DNA of 64,000 bases from Micromonospora thermarum (GCF_012034245.1 NZ_JAATEO010000021.1:55911-119910), one strand, 5' to 3'; positions 1-9,613 are shown, counted from the stretch's first letter. The notes: generated from the sequence alone by a model not told the origin. Program-made: numbers and translations.

Positions 1-2619
1 ATCGGGGTCGGCGCCGACGGCGGCACGGTCGAGCTGGACCTGAAGGAGTCGGCGCAGGACGGGATGGGCCCGCACGGGCTGCTCATCGGTGCCACCGGCT
101 CGGGCAAGTCCGAGCTGCTCCGTACGCTGGTGCTCGGGCTGGCCGCCACGCACAGCTCGGAGCAGCTCAACTTCGTGCTGGTCGACTTCAAGGGCGGTGC
201 CACCTTCGCCTCGTTCGACCGGCTGCCCCACACCGCGGCGGTCATCACCAACCTGGCCGACGCGCTGCCGCTGGTCGACCGCATGGTCGACGCGATCAAC
301 GGCGAGCTGGTCCGTCGCCAGGAGCTGCTGCGCCGCGCCGGCAACTTCGCCAGCGTGCGCGACTACGAGCGGGCCCGGGCCGCCGGCACCCCGCTCGCCC
401 CGCTGCCGTCGCTGCTGCTGGTCTGCGACGAGTTCTCCGAGCTGCTGTCGGCGAAGCCCGACTTCATCGACCTGTTCGTCCAGATCGGCCGGTTGGGCCG
501 GTCCCTCGGCGTGCACCTGCTGCTGGCGTCCCAGCGCCTGGAGGAGGGCCGGCTGCGCGGGCTGGACACGCACCTGTCGTACCGGATCGGGTTGCGGACC
601 TTCTCGGCGCTGGAGTCCCGGACGGTGCTCGGGGTGCCCGACGCGCACGAGCTGCCGCGCTCTCCCGGCCACGGGTTCCTCCGCTCCGGCACCGACCCGC
701 TGGTCCGCTTCAGGGCCGCGTACGTCTCCGGGGCGGTACGCCGGCGCGGCGCGGCCCCGGGTGGGGACGCGGCCGAAGGCTCCCGGGTGCTCGCCTTCAC
801 CTCCCACCTCGTCGCGGTCCCGGAGCCGGTCGGCCCGCCCGCCCTGCCGGCGGCCGAGGAGGAGGGCGGCACGACCCTGCTGGAGCTGCTGGTCGGCCGA
901 CTGGCCGGGCAGGGGCCGCCGGCACACCAGGTCTGGCTCCCCCCGCTCGGCCCGGCGCCGGCGCTGGACGAGCTGCTCGGCCCGGCCGCCGTCGACCCGG
1001 CACGCGGCCTCACCGTCGGCAACCCGGAGCTGCACGGCGCTCTCCAGGTGCCGGTGGCCGTCGTCGACCGGCCCTTCGAGCAGCGGCGGGACCTGCTGTG
1101 GCTGGCCCTCGACGGGGCGGCCGGGCACGTGGCCGTCGTGGGCGGGCCGCAGAGCGGCAAGTCGACGGCGCTGCGCACCCTGATCGCCGCGCTGGCGCTC
1201 ACCCACACGCCGGCCGAGGTGCAGGTCTACTGCCTCGACTTCGGCGGCGGGGGGCTGGCGGCGCTGCGGGAGCTGCCGCACGTCGGCGGGGTCGCCGGCC
1301 GCGCGGACCCGACGGCCGTCCGGCGCACCGTCGGCGAGGTCACCACCCTGCTGGCCGACCGGGAACGCCGCTTCGCCGACCTCGGGGTGGAGTCGATGGC
1401 CGCCTGGCGGCAGCGGCGCGCCGCCCTGGCCGGCACCGCCCAGCCGGCCGCCGATCCGTTCGGCGACGTGTTCCTGGTGGTCGACGGCTGGGCCACGCTG
1501 CGCGGCGAGTACGACGACCTGGAGCCGTCGATCACCGACCTCGCCACCCGCGGCCTGTCGTACGGGGTGCACGTGGTCGCGACCGCCGTCCGCTGGCTGG
1601 ACTTCCGGCCGGTGATCCGGGACCTGTTCGGCTCCCGGCTGGAGCTGCGCCTCGGCGACCCGTCGGATTCGTTGATCGCCCGCCGCGCGGCGGCGAACGT
1701 CCCGGCGAAGACGCCGGGCCGGGGGGTCACCGCCGAGAGTCTGCACTTCCTCACCGGCCTGCCGCAGCTCACCCCGGGCGCGGACACCGCCGACCTGGTC
1801 AAGCGGGTCGCCGCCGCGTGGCGCGGCCCGGCCGCCCCGCGGGTCCGGCTGCTGCCGCCGGTGCTGCCCTACGCCGACCTGGACCTCTCCGGGGCCACCG
1901 GGCTGCGGATCCCGGTCGGTGTCGCCGAGGCCGACCTGCGGCCGGTGGTGCTGGACTTCGCGGCCGAGCCGCACTTCGTGGTGTTCGGCGACGCGGAGTG
2001 CGGCAAGTCGTCGTTCCTGCGCGCGCTGGCCACCTCGATCATGGCCCGCTTCACCCCGGAGCAGGCCCGGGTGATCCTGGTCGACTACCGGCGCAGCCTG
2101 TTCGACCTCACCGAAGCGGTGCACGTCATCGGCTACGGCACGGCCGCCGCCCACACCACCGAGCTGCTGGAGTCGGCCGCCGGCTACCTCCAGGCCCGGG
2201 CGCCGGGCCCGGAGGTCACGCCCGCCCAGTTACGGGAGCGGTCCTGGTGGTCCGGTCCCGAGCTGTTCGTGCTCGTCGACGACTACGACCTGGTCGCCAG
2301 CGGCCCGGCGAACCCGCTGCGGGCCTTGGAGGAGCACCTGCCGCACGCGCGGGACGTGGGCCTGCACCTGGTCCTCGCCCGCCGTACGGGCGGTGCCGGG
2401 CGGGCGCAGTACGAGCCGGTGGCGCAACGGTTGCGCGAGCTGTCCACGGCCGGTCTGGTGATGGCGGGCAGCCCGGAGGAGGGTGCGCTCGTCGGTCCGG
2501 TGCGGCCCGGACCATTCCCGCCGGGACGCGGGCGGCTGGTCACCCGGCGCGAGGGCGTACGCCTGGTCCAGTTGGCTCATCTGCCTCCGCCGGGACTGGT
2601 GTCCCTGGAACGCCCCTGA
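1..2619 (+). CDS. eccC: Type VII secretion ATPase EccC (5' truncated by window)
   Basis: FtsK/SpoIIIE-type ATPase that powers ESX (type VII) secretion at the inner membrane. The frame is open from base 1, so the apparent ATG at 64 is internal and the N-terminal membrane part lies outside the window. The visible 872 residues hold three P-loop domains: Walker A GATGSGKSE near residue 30, GGPQSGKST near 381 and GDAECGKSS near 663. Walker-B-like strands are LLLVCDEF, VFLVVDGW (degenerate) and LFVLVDDYD. The first domain looks most canonical, as is usual in EccC, where the later domains bind substrate and regulate. A mycosin gene follows at once, as in ESX loci. Confidence 0.93.
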   Translation: MGVGADGGTVELDLKESAQDGMGPHGLLIGATGSGKSELLRTLVLGLAATHSSEQLNFVLVDFKGGATFASFDRLPHTAAVITNLADALPLVDRMVDAINGELVRRQELLRRAGNFASVRDYERARAAGTPLAPLPSLLLVCDEFSELLSAKPDFIDLFVQIGRLGRSLGVHLLLASQRLEEGRLRGLDTHLSYRIGLRTFSALESRTVLGVPDAHELPRSPGHGFLRSGTDPLVRFRAAYVSGAVRRRGAAPGGDAAEGSRVLAFTSHLVAVPEPVGPPALPAAEEEGGTTLLELLVGRLAGQGPPAHQVWLPPLGPAPALDELLGPAAVDPARGLTVGNPELHGALQVPVAVVDRPFEQRRDLLWLALDGAAGHVAVVGGPQSGKSTALRTLIAALALTHTPAEVQVYCLDFGGGGLAALRELPHVGGVAGRADPTAVRRTVGEVTTLLADRERRFADLGVESMAAWRQRRAALAGTAQPAADPFGDVFLVVDGWATLRGEYDDLEPSITDLATRGLSYGVHVVATAVRWLDFRPVIRDLFGSRLELRLGDPSDSLIARRAAANVPAKTPGRGVTAESLHFLTGLPQLTPGADTADLVKRVAAAWRGPAAPRVRLLPPVLPYADLDLSGATGLRIPVGVAEADLRPVVLDFAAEPHFVVFGDAECGKSSFLRALATSIMARFTPEQARVILVDYRRSLFDLTEAVHVIGYGTAAAHTTELLESAAGYLQARAPGPEVTPAQLRERSWWSGPELFVLVDDYDLVASGPANPLRALEEHLPHARDVGLHLVLARRTGGAGRAQYEPVAQRLRELSTAGLVMAGSPEEGALVGPVRPGPFPPGRGRLVTRREGVRLVQLAHLPPPGLVSLERP

Positions 2620-2669
2620 GGGCGGGTGGGAACCGGTAATCTCCCTTCGTCATGTTTGCGTCGAGGTGA

Positions 2670-4034
2670 TTGGCCGAGGATGTGACCAGGGTGCGGCGAA
2701 GCGGTGCCGCTCGACGTGCTGCCGGCCGGGCGTTGCTCGGTGTGGCGGCCGTTGCCGTGTCCGTCGGCCTGCCGGTCGCACCGGCGGCCGCCGCCCCGGC
2801 CGTCGGGGAGCAGGCCACCGCGCGGGTCACCGTGACGGTGCCCGGCGCCGCCGCCGGCCCGCTCGCCGCGCCTCCGGTGCGCCGCGCCCCCGACGCGAAG
2901 GGGCGTCCCGACCAGGTCCGCGACGAGCAGTGGCAGATCGACGCGCTGCGGGCCACCACCGCCTGGCGCACCTCCACCGGCTCCGGTGTGATCGTCGCGG
3001 TGATCGACTCCGGAGTGGACGCCTCGCATCCCGACCTGGCCGGCCAGGTCCTGCCGGGCCTCGACCTGGTCGGCCCGGAGGGCACGGCCGAACCGGATCC
3101 GGTGGGTCACGGCACCACCGTGGCCGGCCTCATCGCCGGCCGCAACGACGACAGCCGCGGCGTGGTGGGCCTGGCACCCGAGGCGCGGATCCTGCCGGTG
3201 CGGGTCCTCGACGCCAAGAACCGCTACGACGACGCCATGGTCGTCGCCAAGGGTGTGCGCTGGGCCGTCGACAACGGCGCCCGCGTGATCAACCTGTCGC
3301 TCGGCGGCAGCAGCGACAGCCCGGCCCTGGCCGCCGCGCTGGACTACGCCTTCGCCCGGGACGTGGTGGTCGTCGCCTGCACCGGCAACGTGGCGACCTC
3401 GACCAGCAGCAAGGTGTGGTACCCGGCACGCGAGCCGGGCGTGCTCGCGGTGTCCGGGCTGGAGGGGGACAGCGAGGACCTCTGGTCCGGCGCGATCACC
3501 GGCCGTCAGACGGTGCTCACCGCGCCCGCCACCGGTCTGGTCGGCGCCCGCTCCCCCGACGGCTACTGGCGGGTGCAGGGGACGAGCTTCGCCGCGCCGC
3601 TGGTGGCGGCCACCGCCGCGCTGGTCCGGGCCCGCTATCCGCAGATGTCCGCCGGTGACGTGGTCAACCGGCTGCTGGCCACCGCCCGCGACATCGGGCC
3701 GACCGGGCGGGACGACCGTTTCGGGTACGGGCTGGTCGATCCCGTTGCCGCGCTGACCGCCGACGTGCCGTCGGTCGGGCGCAACCCGCTGGACGACCGG
3801 TCCTCGCCCGGCGTGGTCGGCTTCGGTCCGGCACCCGGGGCGGCCGACGCGGCGGCGGGCGGCGACGAGATGGGCATCGACGCGTCCCGGCAGCAGGCCC
3901 GCTGGTCGGCCCAGCCGGCCGGCTCCCACCACGACTCCACCCCGGAGCGGCTCTGGACGGGGCTGGCGATCTCCGTCGCGCTGCTCACCGGGACCGCGCT
4001 GGTGGTGCGCCGGCTCCGCCAGTGGGGCCGCTGA
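2670..4034 (+). CDS. mycP: Mycosin, membrane-anchored subtilisin-like protease of the ESX system
   Basis: S8 serine protease, up to 454 residues. It has an N-terminal hydrophobic signal segment, the Asp motif VAVIDSGVD near residue 111, the His motif GHGTTVAG near 146, the Ser motif GTSFAAP near 305, and one C-terminal transmembrane helix followed by a basic tail. This is the mycosin layout, a protease that stabilises and processes ESX machinery outside the membrane. It lies 50 bases after eccC. The start is uncertain: TTG at 2670 is the longest, but GTG at 2682 or 2691 is also possible, and a GAGGA sits about ten bases before 2691. Confidence 0.92.
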   Translation: MAEDVTRVRRSGAARRAAGRALLGVAAVAVSVGLPVAPAAAAPAVGEQATARVTVTVPGAAAGPLAAPPVRRAPDAKGRPDQVRDEQWQIDALRATTAWRTSTGSGVIVAVIDSGVDASHPDLAGQVLPGLDLVGPEGTAEPDPVGHGTTVAGLIAGRNDDSRGVVGLAPEARILPVRVLDAKNRYDDAMVVAKGVRWAVDNGARVINLSLGGSSDSPALAAALDYAFARDVVVVACTGNVATSTSSKVWYPAREPGVLAVSGLEGDSEDLWSGAITGRQTVLTAPATGLVGARSPDGYWRVQGTSFAAPLVAATAALVRARYPQMSAGDVVNRLLATARDIGPTGRDDRFGYGLVDPVAALTADVPSVGRNPLDDRSSPGVVGFGPAPGAADAAAGGDEMGIDASRQQARWSAQPAGSHHDSTPERLWTGLAISVALLTGTALVVRRLRQWGR

Positions 4035-4096
4035 CCGCTCGCCGGATCCGTCCGACGCCGGTCTGGCCGGGTCACTTTCCGGGTAGAACGGACGTC

Positions 4097-4846
4097 ATGA
4101 CTGCGCCCGGCCCCCGTACGCTCCACCGGCCGTCCTGCCTGTCCTGGCGTGAGCGACGGCTGCACCCGGACGACGCCCGGGGTCTGCGGCTGACCCTGGC
4201 CGTGGCGGCCGCGTTCCTGGTGGTGGTGCCGTTCACGCTGCTCGCCCTGCTGGTGCTGTCGTCCTGGTCACCGCTGCGCCGGCTGGACCTCGCGGTGACC
4301 GAGACGCTCGTCGGCCACGGCCACGACCACCCGAGCTGGACCGGGGCGTTGTCGGTCTGGACCACCGTCTTCGGGCCGATGCCGCTGCGGGTGGGCGCCC
4401 TGGTGCTCGTGCTCTGGCTGCTCCGGCGCGGGCTCCGGCAGTTGGCGCTGTGGGTCGCCACCACCATGACGGTCGGCGGGCTGCTGGGGCCGCTGCTCAA
4501 GCTGCTCGTCGGGCGACCCCGGCCGGACCTTCCGGAGCCGCTGGCGCAGGCGGTCGGGCTGGCGTTCCCGTCCGGGCACGCGCTGAACGCCGCGCTGGCC
4601 GCCGGGGTGCTGCTGGTGGTCTTCCTGCCCGCGGCGGGCCGGCCCGGCGGGCGGTACGCGGTGTGCGCCGCCGCGCTGGTGCTCGCCGGGGTGACCGGGT
4701 TCAGCCGGGTGGCGCTCGGGGTGCACTGGGCCAGCGACGTGGTGGCCGGCTGGCTGCTGGGCGCCGCCGTGGTGACCGCGACCGCCGCCGCCTTCACCGT
4801 CTGGCGGGCCGTCCCGCCGACCGTCGCGCGGCCGTCGGCACGCTGA
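4097..4846 (+). CDS. PAP2-family membrane phosphatase
   Basis: Membrane phosphatase of the PAP2 (phosphatidic acid phosphatase type 2) superfamily, 249 residues from the ATG at 4097. An upstream in-frame start at 4022 would overlap the mycosin gene and is less likely. The three PAP2 motifs are visible: KLLVGRPRPD, PSGHALNAA and SRVALGVHWASDV. Several hydrophobic helices surround them. The likely substrate is a lipid phosphate such as undecaprenyl or phosphatidylglycerol phosphate, but the sequence does not decide this. It ends 46 bases before the convergent marP gene. Confidence 0.88.
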   Translation: MTAPGPRTLHRPSCLSWRERRLHPDDARGLRLTLAVAAAFLVVVPFTLLALLVLSSWSPLRRLDLAVTETLVGHGHDHPSWTGALSVWTTVFGPMPLRVGALVLVLWLLRRGLRQLALWVATTMTVGGLLGPLLKLLVGRPRPDLPEPLAQAVGLAFPSGHALNAALAAGVLLVVFLPAAGRPGGRYAVCAAALVLAGVTGFSRVALGVHWASDVVAGWLLGAAVVTATAAAFTVWRAVPPTVARPSAR

Positions 4847-4892
4847 CCGGCTGCCCCGCGTCGACGGTCACCGCCGGGACGTCGACGCCGCT

Positions 4893-6071
4893 CTAGGTGC
4901 AGTCGCCGGTGGCGACACCACGGGTGCGCTCGGCGCCGGCCAGGGCGACCGGGCGGGCCTCGGCCGCGGTCACCGCGAAGCCGGTGTTCGGGTCGTCGGC
5001 CGCCGCCGCGAAGATCACCCCGAGCACCAGGCCGTTCGAGGAGACCAGTGGGCCGCCCGAGTTGCCGCTCTGCACCAGCGCCCGGATCGTGTAGATCTCC
5101 CGGGTCACGTTCCCGGCGGAGTAGATGTCCGGACCGGTGATCTCGTCGACGTCCCGGATCCGGGCGGACTGCGCGTTGTACGGGCCGTCGAGCGGGAAGC
5201 CCAGCACGATCGCGTCCGCGCCGCTGCCCGCGTTGCCCGCGGCGAAGCGCATGGACGGGCCGGGCAGCCCCGGGGCGTACAGCACGGCCAGGTCCCGGTC
5301 CGGGTCGTACACGACCACCCGGGCGTCGTACCGGTCGCCGTTGAGTTCCACGACGGTGGAGCGGGTGCCCGCCACCACGTGCGCGTTGGTCATCACCCGG
5401 TCGTCGGCGTACACGAAGCCGGAGCCCTCGATCCGGCGGGAGCAGCTCGGCGCGGAGCCGAGGACCTTGACCACCGACCGCTGGCTGTTGGCCACCACCT
5501 GGGAACCGGCGAGCGCCGGGTCGGGCGGGGCGACCTGCCGGGCGCGGGTCGGCGCCAGGTCGCCGAAGACGTCGGGGAAGCCGTTGGTGTCGACGGTGTC
5601 CCGCAGCGCGGTGGAGAGTTCCTGCGCCTGGTCGGGCAGGACCCGGTCCACCACGGTGAGCAGCGCGCTGTTGCGGATCGAGGAGGCCAGCCAGGGCAGC
5701 GACGAGGAACCCAGCGGCACCGCGACCAGCCAGGCGACGAGGAGAACGGCGAACAGCGAGACGAACGCCCCGCCGATGTCGTCGGCCTGCCGTCCGACGT
5801 CGCTGGTGATCGTGCGGCGCAGGTGGGAACCGAGCCAGCCGGCGAGGGCCTGGCCCACCACCGCCAGCCCGAACACCGCGACCAGGGAGATCAGCACCCG
5901 GGTGCCGCTGTCGACGAACTGCTGCGCGAGCAAGGGCCCGAGCTGGAGCCCGACCAGCGCGCCCAGGAAGAAGCCGGAGAACGACAGCACCCCGATGACG
6001 AAGCCCTGGCGATATCCGCTGATCGCGAACACGAGCATGAGCAGCAGCAGTACGAGATCCACGGCGGACAC
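4893..6071 (-). CDS. marP: MarP-like membrane serine protease (CvpA + trypsin-like domain)
   Basis: 392 residues from a GTG at 6071, close to the roughly 397 of M. tuberculosis MarP (Rv3671c). The N-terminal half is a four-helix CvpA-like membrane domain beginning VDLVLLLLMLVFAISGYRQG. The C-terminal half is an extracellular chymotrypsin-fold protease with His in TNAHVVAG, Asp in DPDRDLAVLY and the nucleophile in SGNSGGPL. The mycobacterial protein is needed for acid resistance and processes a peptidoglycan hydrolase. The following genes (NUDIX, TlpA-like, nth) match the mycobacterial order, which supports orthology. Confidence 0.93.
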   Translation of the reverse strand: MSAVDLVLLLLMLVFAISGYRQGFVIGVLSFSGFFLGALVGLQLGPLLAQQFVDSGTRVLISLVAVFGLAVVGQALAGWLGSHLRRTITSDVGRQADDIGGAFVSLFAVLLVAWLVAVPLGSSSLPWLASSIRNSALLTVVDRVLPDQAQELSTALRDTVDTNGFPDVFGDLAPTRARQVAPPDPALAGSQVVANSQRSVVKVLGSAPSCSRRIEGSGFVYADDRVMTNAHVVAGTRSTVVELNGDRYDARVVVYDPDRDLAVLYAPGLPGPSMRFAAGNAGSGADAIVLGFPLDGPYNAQSARIRDVDEITGPDIYSAGNVTREIYTIRALVQSGNSGGPLVSSNGLVLGVIFAAAADDPNTGFAVTAAEARPVALAGAERTRGVATGDCT

Positions 6072-6135
6072 GCCGTCAAGCGTACGGGCACCGGGCCCGC
6101 GGGATGACCATCGCTGGCGGAAGGTGACCGTCGAG

Positions 6136-6828
6136 TCAGCGCAGGGCGGTCTCGTCCACCTCGTCGCTGCCGGCGGACGGTGCCGGGCTGGCCCCCGTCG
6201 GCGGGAGTTCCACGACGCGTCCCCGGTGCCACGGGCGGGCCCAGCCGCCCATGTCCAGCAGGGTCGACAGCACACCGGCGGTGAAGCCCCAGACCAGCAT
6301 CCCGCGTACCGAGAACGCCGGGCCGATCCAGCCGCTCGGGTGGCGTACCCGCATCCGGTTCTCCGGGTCCACCAGTTCGGCGACCGGCAGCCGGGCGACG
6401 TGGGCGACCTCGGCCGGCTCCCGGGGGTGCACCGGGTGCGGGGCGTGCCACCAGGCGAGTACCGGGGTCACCACGAAGTCGCTCACCGGGATCCACAGCT
6501 TCGGCAGCTCGGCGAGCACCGTCACGCTGGCCGGGTCGAGGCCGACCTCCTCGTTGGCCTCGCGGAGTGCCGTCGCCGACGCGTCCGCGTCCTCCGGATC
6601 GGCCGCCCCGCCGGGGAAGGCCGGCTGGCCGGCGTGGTTGCGCAGGGTGGCGGCGCGCTGGAGGATCAGCACGTCCGGGCCGGCGCCGGCCGCCTCGCCG
6701 AGCAACACCAGCACGGCGCTCTCCCGCCCGCCGCTCTCCGGGGTGGCGAGCCGGGTGAAGTCCTCGGTGCGCGCGCTGCCGAGCCGCGCCAGCAGCGGGT
6801 CGAGCCAGGGCGGCGGCTGACGGGTCAC
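6136..6828 (-). CDS. NUDIX hydrolase, CoA-pyrophosphatase type
   Basis: 230 residues from a GTG at 6828. The Nudix box runs from GGAADPEDADAS to REANEEVGL with the REx2EE core and the spacing expected for a diphosphate hydrolase. The preceding RNHAGQPAFPGG segment is the pattern of the CoA pyrophosphatase subgroup (NUDT7/YeaB-like), which cleaves CoA or acyl-CoA to phosphopantetheine. Substrate is inferred from subfamily resemblance only. It sits between marP and the TlpA-like gene, the same place as Rv3672c. Confidence 0.85.
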   Translation of the reverse strand: MTRQPPPWLDPLLARLGSARTEDFTRLATPESGGRESAVLVLLGEAAGAGPDVLILQRAATLRNHAGQPAFPGGAADPEDADASATALREANEEVGLDPASVTVLAELPKLWIPVSDFVVTPVLAWWHAPHPVHPREPAEVAHVARLPVAELVDPENRMRVRHPSGWIGPAFSVRGMLVWGFTAGVLSTLLDMGGWARPWHRGRVVELPPTGASPAPSAGSDEVDETALR

Positions 6829-6840
6829 GCCGGCACCTCA

Positions 6841-6924
6841 CACGCCGGCACGGCGGCCCCGCAGCACGCCGGCACGGCGGACGCCGCCCCGCAGCACGGC
6901 GGCACGGCGGACGCCGCCCCGCAC
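6841..6924. repeat. 30-bp tandem repeat, about three copies
   Basis: Three head-to-tail copies between the NUDIX and TlpA-like genes. The second (6865-6894) and third (6895-6924) are 30 bp and nearly identical, with core CGGCACGGCGGACGCCGCCC. The first (6841-6864) lacks six bases. It lies in the 112-bp gap between stop and start of neighbouring co-oriented genes. Confidence 0.85.
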
Positions 6925-6940
6925 CCCGGCCCTGATCCGC

Positions 6941-7558
6941 TCACGCCGGCACCGCCACGTCCAGGTGCTCGCGAACGAGGGCGGTGAGGCGGGCGTCGTC
7001 GAGCGCCCCGCTGGCGTCGACGTGCCGGATCCGGCCGCCGCCGTCGACGAGGACGGTCAGCGGGATCGCGTTGCGGCCCAGCGCCCGTTGCAGCGCCTCG
7101 CCCTGGTCGACCAGGGTCGGGAACCGGACCCCGAAGTCCTCGCCGATGGACTGCGCGCCGCCGCGCGTGTCCCGCGTGTTGACCCCGAGGACCGTCAACC
7201 GGCCGTCGGCCCGCTCGCTGAGGCGTTGGAACGCGGGAAGCTCCTTGCGGCAGGGCGCGCACCAGGAGGCCCAGAGGTTGATCACCACGGGCCCTCGGAC
7301 GTCCCGCAACGCGACCGGCGCGCCACCGGTGAAGCAGGTCAGCGTCAGCTCGGGCAGCGGCGTACCCCCGTCGGTCGGGACGGGGGTCGCGGTGCCGGAC
7401 GGCGCCGGCGCGGCGGTCAGCTCGGCGCAGTCCGCGAACGGGGACGGCCGGCTCTGCGCCGCGCGGTCCCGCGTGGTGGGGGCGCCCTCCTCGCCGCCAG
7501 CGGTGCAGCCGGCGAGCAGCAGCACGGGGACCAGCAGGGCGGCCAGCCGCGTCCTCAC
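6941..7558 (-). CDS. TlpA-like thioredoxin-fold lipoprotein
   Basis: 205 residues from the GTG at 7558, which overlaps the nth stop as GTGA and suggests translational coupling. It has a lipoprotein signal with lipobox LLAGC. After a Pro/Thr-rich spacer comes a thioredoxin-like domain with the redox motif WASWCAPC and the strand NAIPLTVLVD with the cis-proline. It should act outside the membrane as a thiol-disulfide reductase, possibly in cytochrome c maturation. It corresponds by position to Rv3673c. Confidence 0.9.
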   Translation of the reverse strand: MRTRLAALLVPVLLLAGCTAGGEEGAPTTRDRAAQSRPSPFADCAELTAAPAPSGTATPVPTDGGTPLPELTLTCFTGGAPVALRDVRGPVVINLWASWCAPCRKELPAFQRLSERADGRLTVLGVNTRDTRGGAQSIGEDFGVRFPTLVDQGEALQRALGRNAIPLTVLVDGGGRIRHVDASGALDDARLTALVREHLDVAVPA

Positions 7559-8334
7559 GGCGCCTCCGCGACGACGGCCTGGACGGGGACCAGCTCCGGG
7601 TCCACCCCGGCGGCCGCCGCCAGGTCCCGGGCGCGGGGCCCCTTGAGCAGCTTGGCGGCCGCTGCCGGCTCGGTCGGACCGGTGCCGTACGAGGGGCAGA
7701 GCTTCGCGAGGGTGCACGCACCGCAGGCGGGCTTCCGCGCGTGGCAGACCCGCCGCCCGTGGAAGATCACGCGGTGCGACAGCATGGTCCAGTCCCGCTT
7801 GGGGAACAGCGCGCCGACCGCGTGCTCGATCTTGACCGGGTCGGTCTCGGTGGTCAGCCGCCACCGGTGCACGAGCCGCTGGAAGTGGGTGTCGACGGTG
7901 ATCCCCGGCACACCGAAGGCGTTGCCGAGGATGACGTTGGCCGTCTTGCGGCCGATCCCCGGCAGGGTCACCAGGTCGGCGAGCTTGCCGGGCACCCGGC
8001 CGTCGTACCGCTCGACCAGCGCCTGGCCCAGCTTGATCAGGGAGTCGGTCTTGTTGCGGTAGAAGCCGGTGGGCCGGATCAGCTCCTCCAGCTCCGCCCG
8101 GTCCGCGCCGGCGTAGTCGGCCGCGCGCGGGTAGCGGGCGAACAGCTTCGGGGTGACCTCGTTGACCTTCTTGTCCGTGCACTGCGCGGAGAGGATGGTC
8201 GCGACGGACAGCTCCAGCGCGTTGGAGTGGTTGAGTTCACAGTGCGCGTCGGGGTGGGTCTCGGTCAGCACCCGCCCGATCCGTCGGGCGCGGCGCGTCC
8301 GCCCGAGATCGGTCTCGGTGAAGCTGGTGGTCAC
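7555..8334 (-). CDS. nth: Endonuclease III, DNA glycosylase/AP lyase
   Basis: 259 residues. It removes oxidised pyrimidines and cleaves the abasic site in base excision repair. The helix-hairpin-helix LPGIGRKTANVILGNAFG is followed by the catalytic Asp in VDTHFQRLVHR. The C-terminal 4Fe-4S motif is visible as Cys-x6-Cys-x2-Cys-x5-Cys (CHARKPACGACTLAKLC). Start MTTSFTETDLG fits the family N-terminus. It is the first gene of a leftward run nth, tlpA-like, NUDIX, marP, in the same order as in mycobacteria. Confidence 0.96.
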   Translation of the reverse strand: MTTSFTETDLGRTRRARRIGRVLTETHPDAHCELNHSNALELSVATILSAQCTDKKVNEVTPKLFARYPRAADYAGADRAELEELIRPTGFYRNKTDSLIKLGQALVERYDGRVPGKLADLVTLPGIGRKTANVILGNAFGVPGITVDTHFQRLVHRWRLTTETDPVKIEHAVGALFPKRDWTMLSHRVIFHGRRVCHARKPACGACTLAKLCPSYGTGPTEPAAAAKLLKGPRARDLAAAAGVDPELVPVQAVVAEAP

Positions 8335-8393
8335 GCGGAAAGCCTACGTCGCCGGCCCGACAGACGGTCGGGCCACGCCCGCGCCCCGGCCGG

Positions 8394-9557
8394 TCAGCCC
8401 TCGGCGGGCGGGCTGATCTTCCCCGAGTCGTCGAGGACCGCCCCGGTCTCCGGGAAGTCCTTCTCGCTGAGGTCCCGCACCAGGCCCAGGCCACGGTCGT
8501 CCGTGTCCATCCTCGGGAGACCCGCCGAGTTCATGTACGTCGCGGCGAACGACCCGCCGGCCCAGGTGCCGTCCGGCTTGAGCGAGACCTTCAGCACCCC
8601 GCCCCAGCCCAGCCGGCCGCTGTTGTTGAGCGAGTTGCCGCCACCGGCGAAGTTCCCCAGGCTGTACGCGATCAGCCGGCCCTTGTAGAACTCCATGCCG
8701 CGCAGCACGTGCGGGCCGTGGCCGACGATGAGGTCCGCGCCGGCGTCGATCATCGCCTTGCTGAACCGCACCGGGTCGCCCCGGTTCTCGCCCAGGTACA
8801 GCTCGGTGCCCGGCTTCACCCGGGTCTTGTCGGCCCCCTCGGCGCCCATGTGCACCTGCACGACCACCAGGTCCGCCATGCCGGCCGCCTTGGTGACGAC
8901 CTCCTTCGCCGCCGCGATGTCGGTCAGCGGGTTCGACCACGGGTACGACGAGAAGCCGGCGACCGCGACCTTGACGCCCTTCACGTCGACCACGGCGATC
9001 TGGTCGGGCGCGCCGGTGTGCGCGAGCTCGTACTTCTCGAGCGCGGCCTGGGTGTTCTCGTAGCCCTTCGCGCCGTAGTCGTACCCGTGGTTGTTGGCCT
9101 GGTTGAGCAGGTCGAACCCGGCGTCGCGCAGGTGTGCCGCGTACTCGGGCGGGGCGCGGAACTGGTAGCAGCGGGTGGAGTTGGCCCCGCACTTGCCGGT
9201 GCCGGTGTCGACGGTGAGCGGCTCCTCCAGGTTGCCCATCACCAGGTCCGCGGCGAGCGCCTTCTCGACGTCGTCGAAGAAGCCCTTGCCGTTGTTCGCC
9301 GGAAGCTTGTTCGGCGCGTTGGCCATGATGATGTCGCCGGTGGCGGAGAGGGAGATGGCCGCCTCGGCGGGCTGCGAGGCCTCACCGGACGGCACCGGGG
9401 CGCCGGTGCCGCCACCCCCGGCGCCGGGCTGCCAGACGGGGCCGGCTCCCGGGCCGGCGTCGCCGCAGCCCGCCACGAGCAGGGCGACGAGCAGCGCGCC
9501 GACCACCGGGAGGAGGCGGCGGCGCGGACGGGGTGGCGCGGGGGCGGCAGCGTACAT
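8394..9557 (-). CDS. CapA-family lipoprotein (metallophosphatase fold)
   Basis: 387 residues from the ATG at 9557. It has a basic N-terminus, a hydrophobic stretch and lipobox LLVAGC, then a Gly/Pro-rich spacer. The rest matches the CapA capsule-synthesis family: GDIIM, NLEEPL, NQANNHGYDYG, QVHMGAE and GHGPHVLRG carry the Asp, Asn and His residues of a two-metal phosphoesterase-like site. CapA proteins are associated with poly-gamma-glutamate capsules, but stand-alone actinobacterial copies have unknown substrates. No capB or capC lies nearby. Confidence 0.87.
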   Translation of the reverse strand: MYAAAPAPPRPRRRLLPVVGALLVALLVAGCGDAGPGAGPVWQPGAGGGGTGAPVPSGEASQPAEAAISLSATGDIIMANAPNKLPANNGKGFFDDVEKALAADLVMGNLEEPLTVDTGTGKCGANSTRCYQFRAPPEYAAHLRDAGFDLLNQANNHGYDYGAKGYENTQAALEKYELAHTGAPDQIAVVDVKGVKVAVAGFSSYPWSNPLTDIAAAKEVVTKAAGMADLVVVQVHMGAEGADKTRVKPGTELYLGENRGDPVRFSKAMIDAGADLIVGHGPHVLRGMEFYKGRLIAYSLGNFAGGGNSLNNSGRLGWGGVLKVSLKPDGTWAGGSFAATYMNSAGLPRMDTDDRGLGLVRDLSEKDFPETGAVLDDSGKISPPAEG

Positions 9558-9613
9558 CGCCCGCGACCCTACCGGCAGGTGGACGCGCCGACATGACCCG
9601 ATCGGGCAGATGT

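Noticed and set aside
64..66. ATG at 64 as the start of the EccC gene
   Set aside because: The frame is open from base 1 with sensible residues (VELDLKESAQDG) that precede Walker A in EccC, so the ATG is internal.
5125..6987. 620-residue open frame on the + strand opposite marP and NUDIX
   Set aside because: Low-complexity Ser/Arg/Pro translation without family residues, fully antisense to two well-supported genes. A normal consequence of very high GC at third positions.
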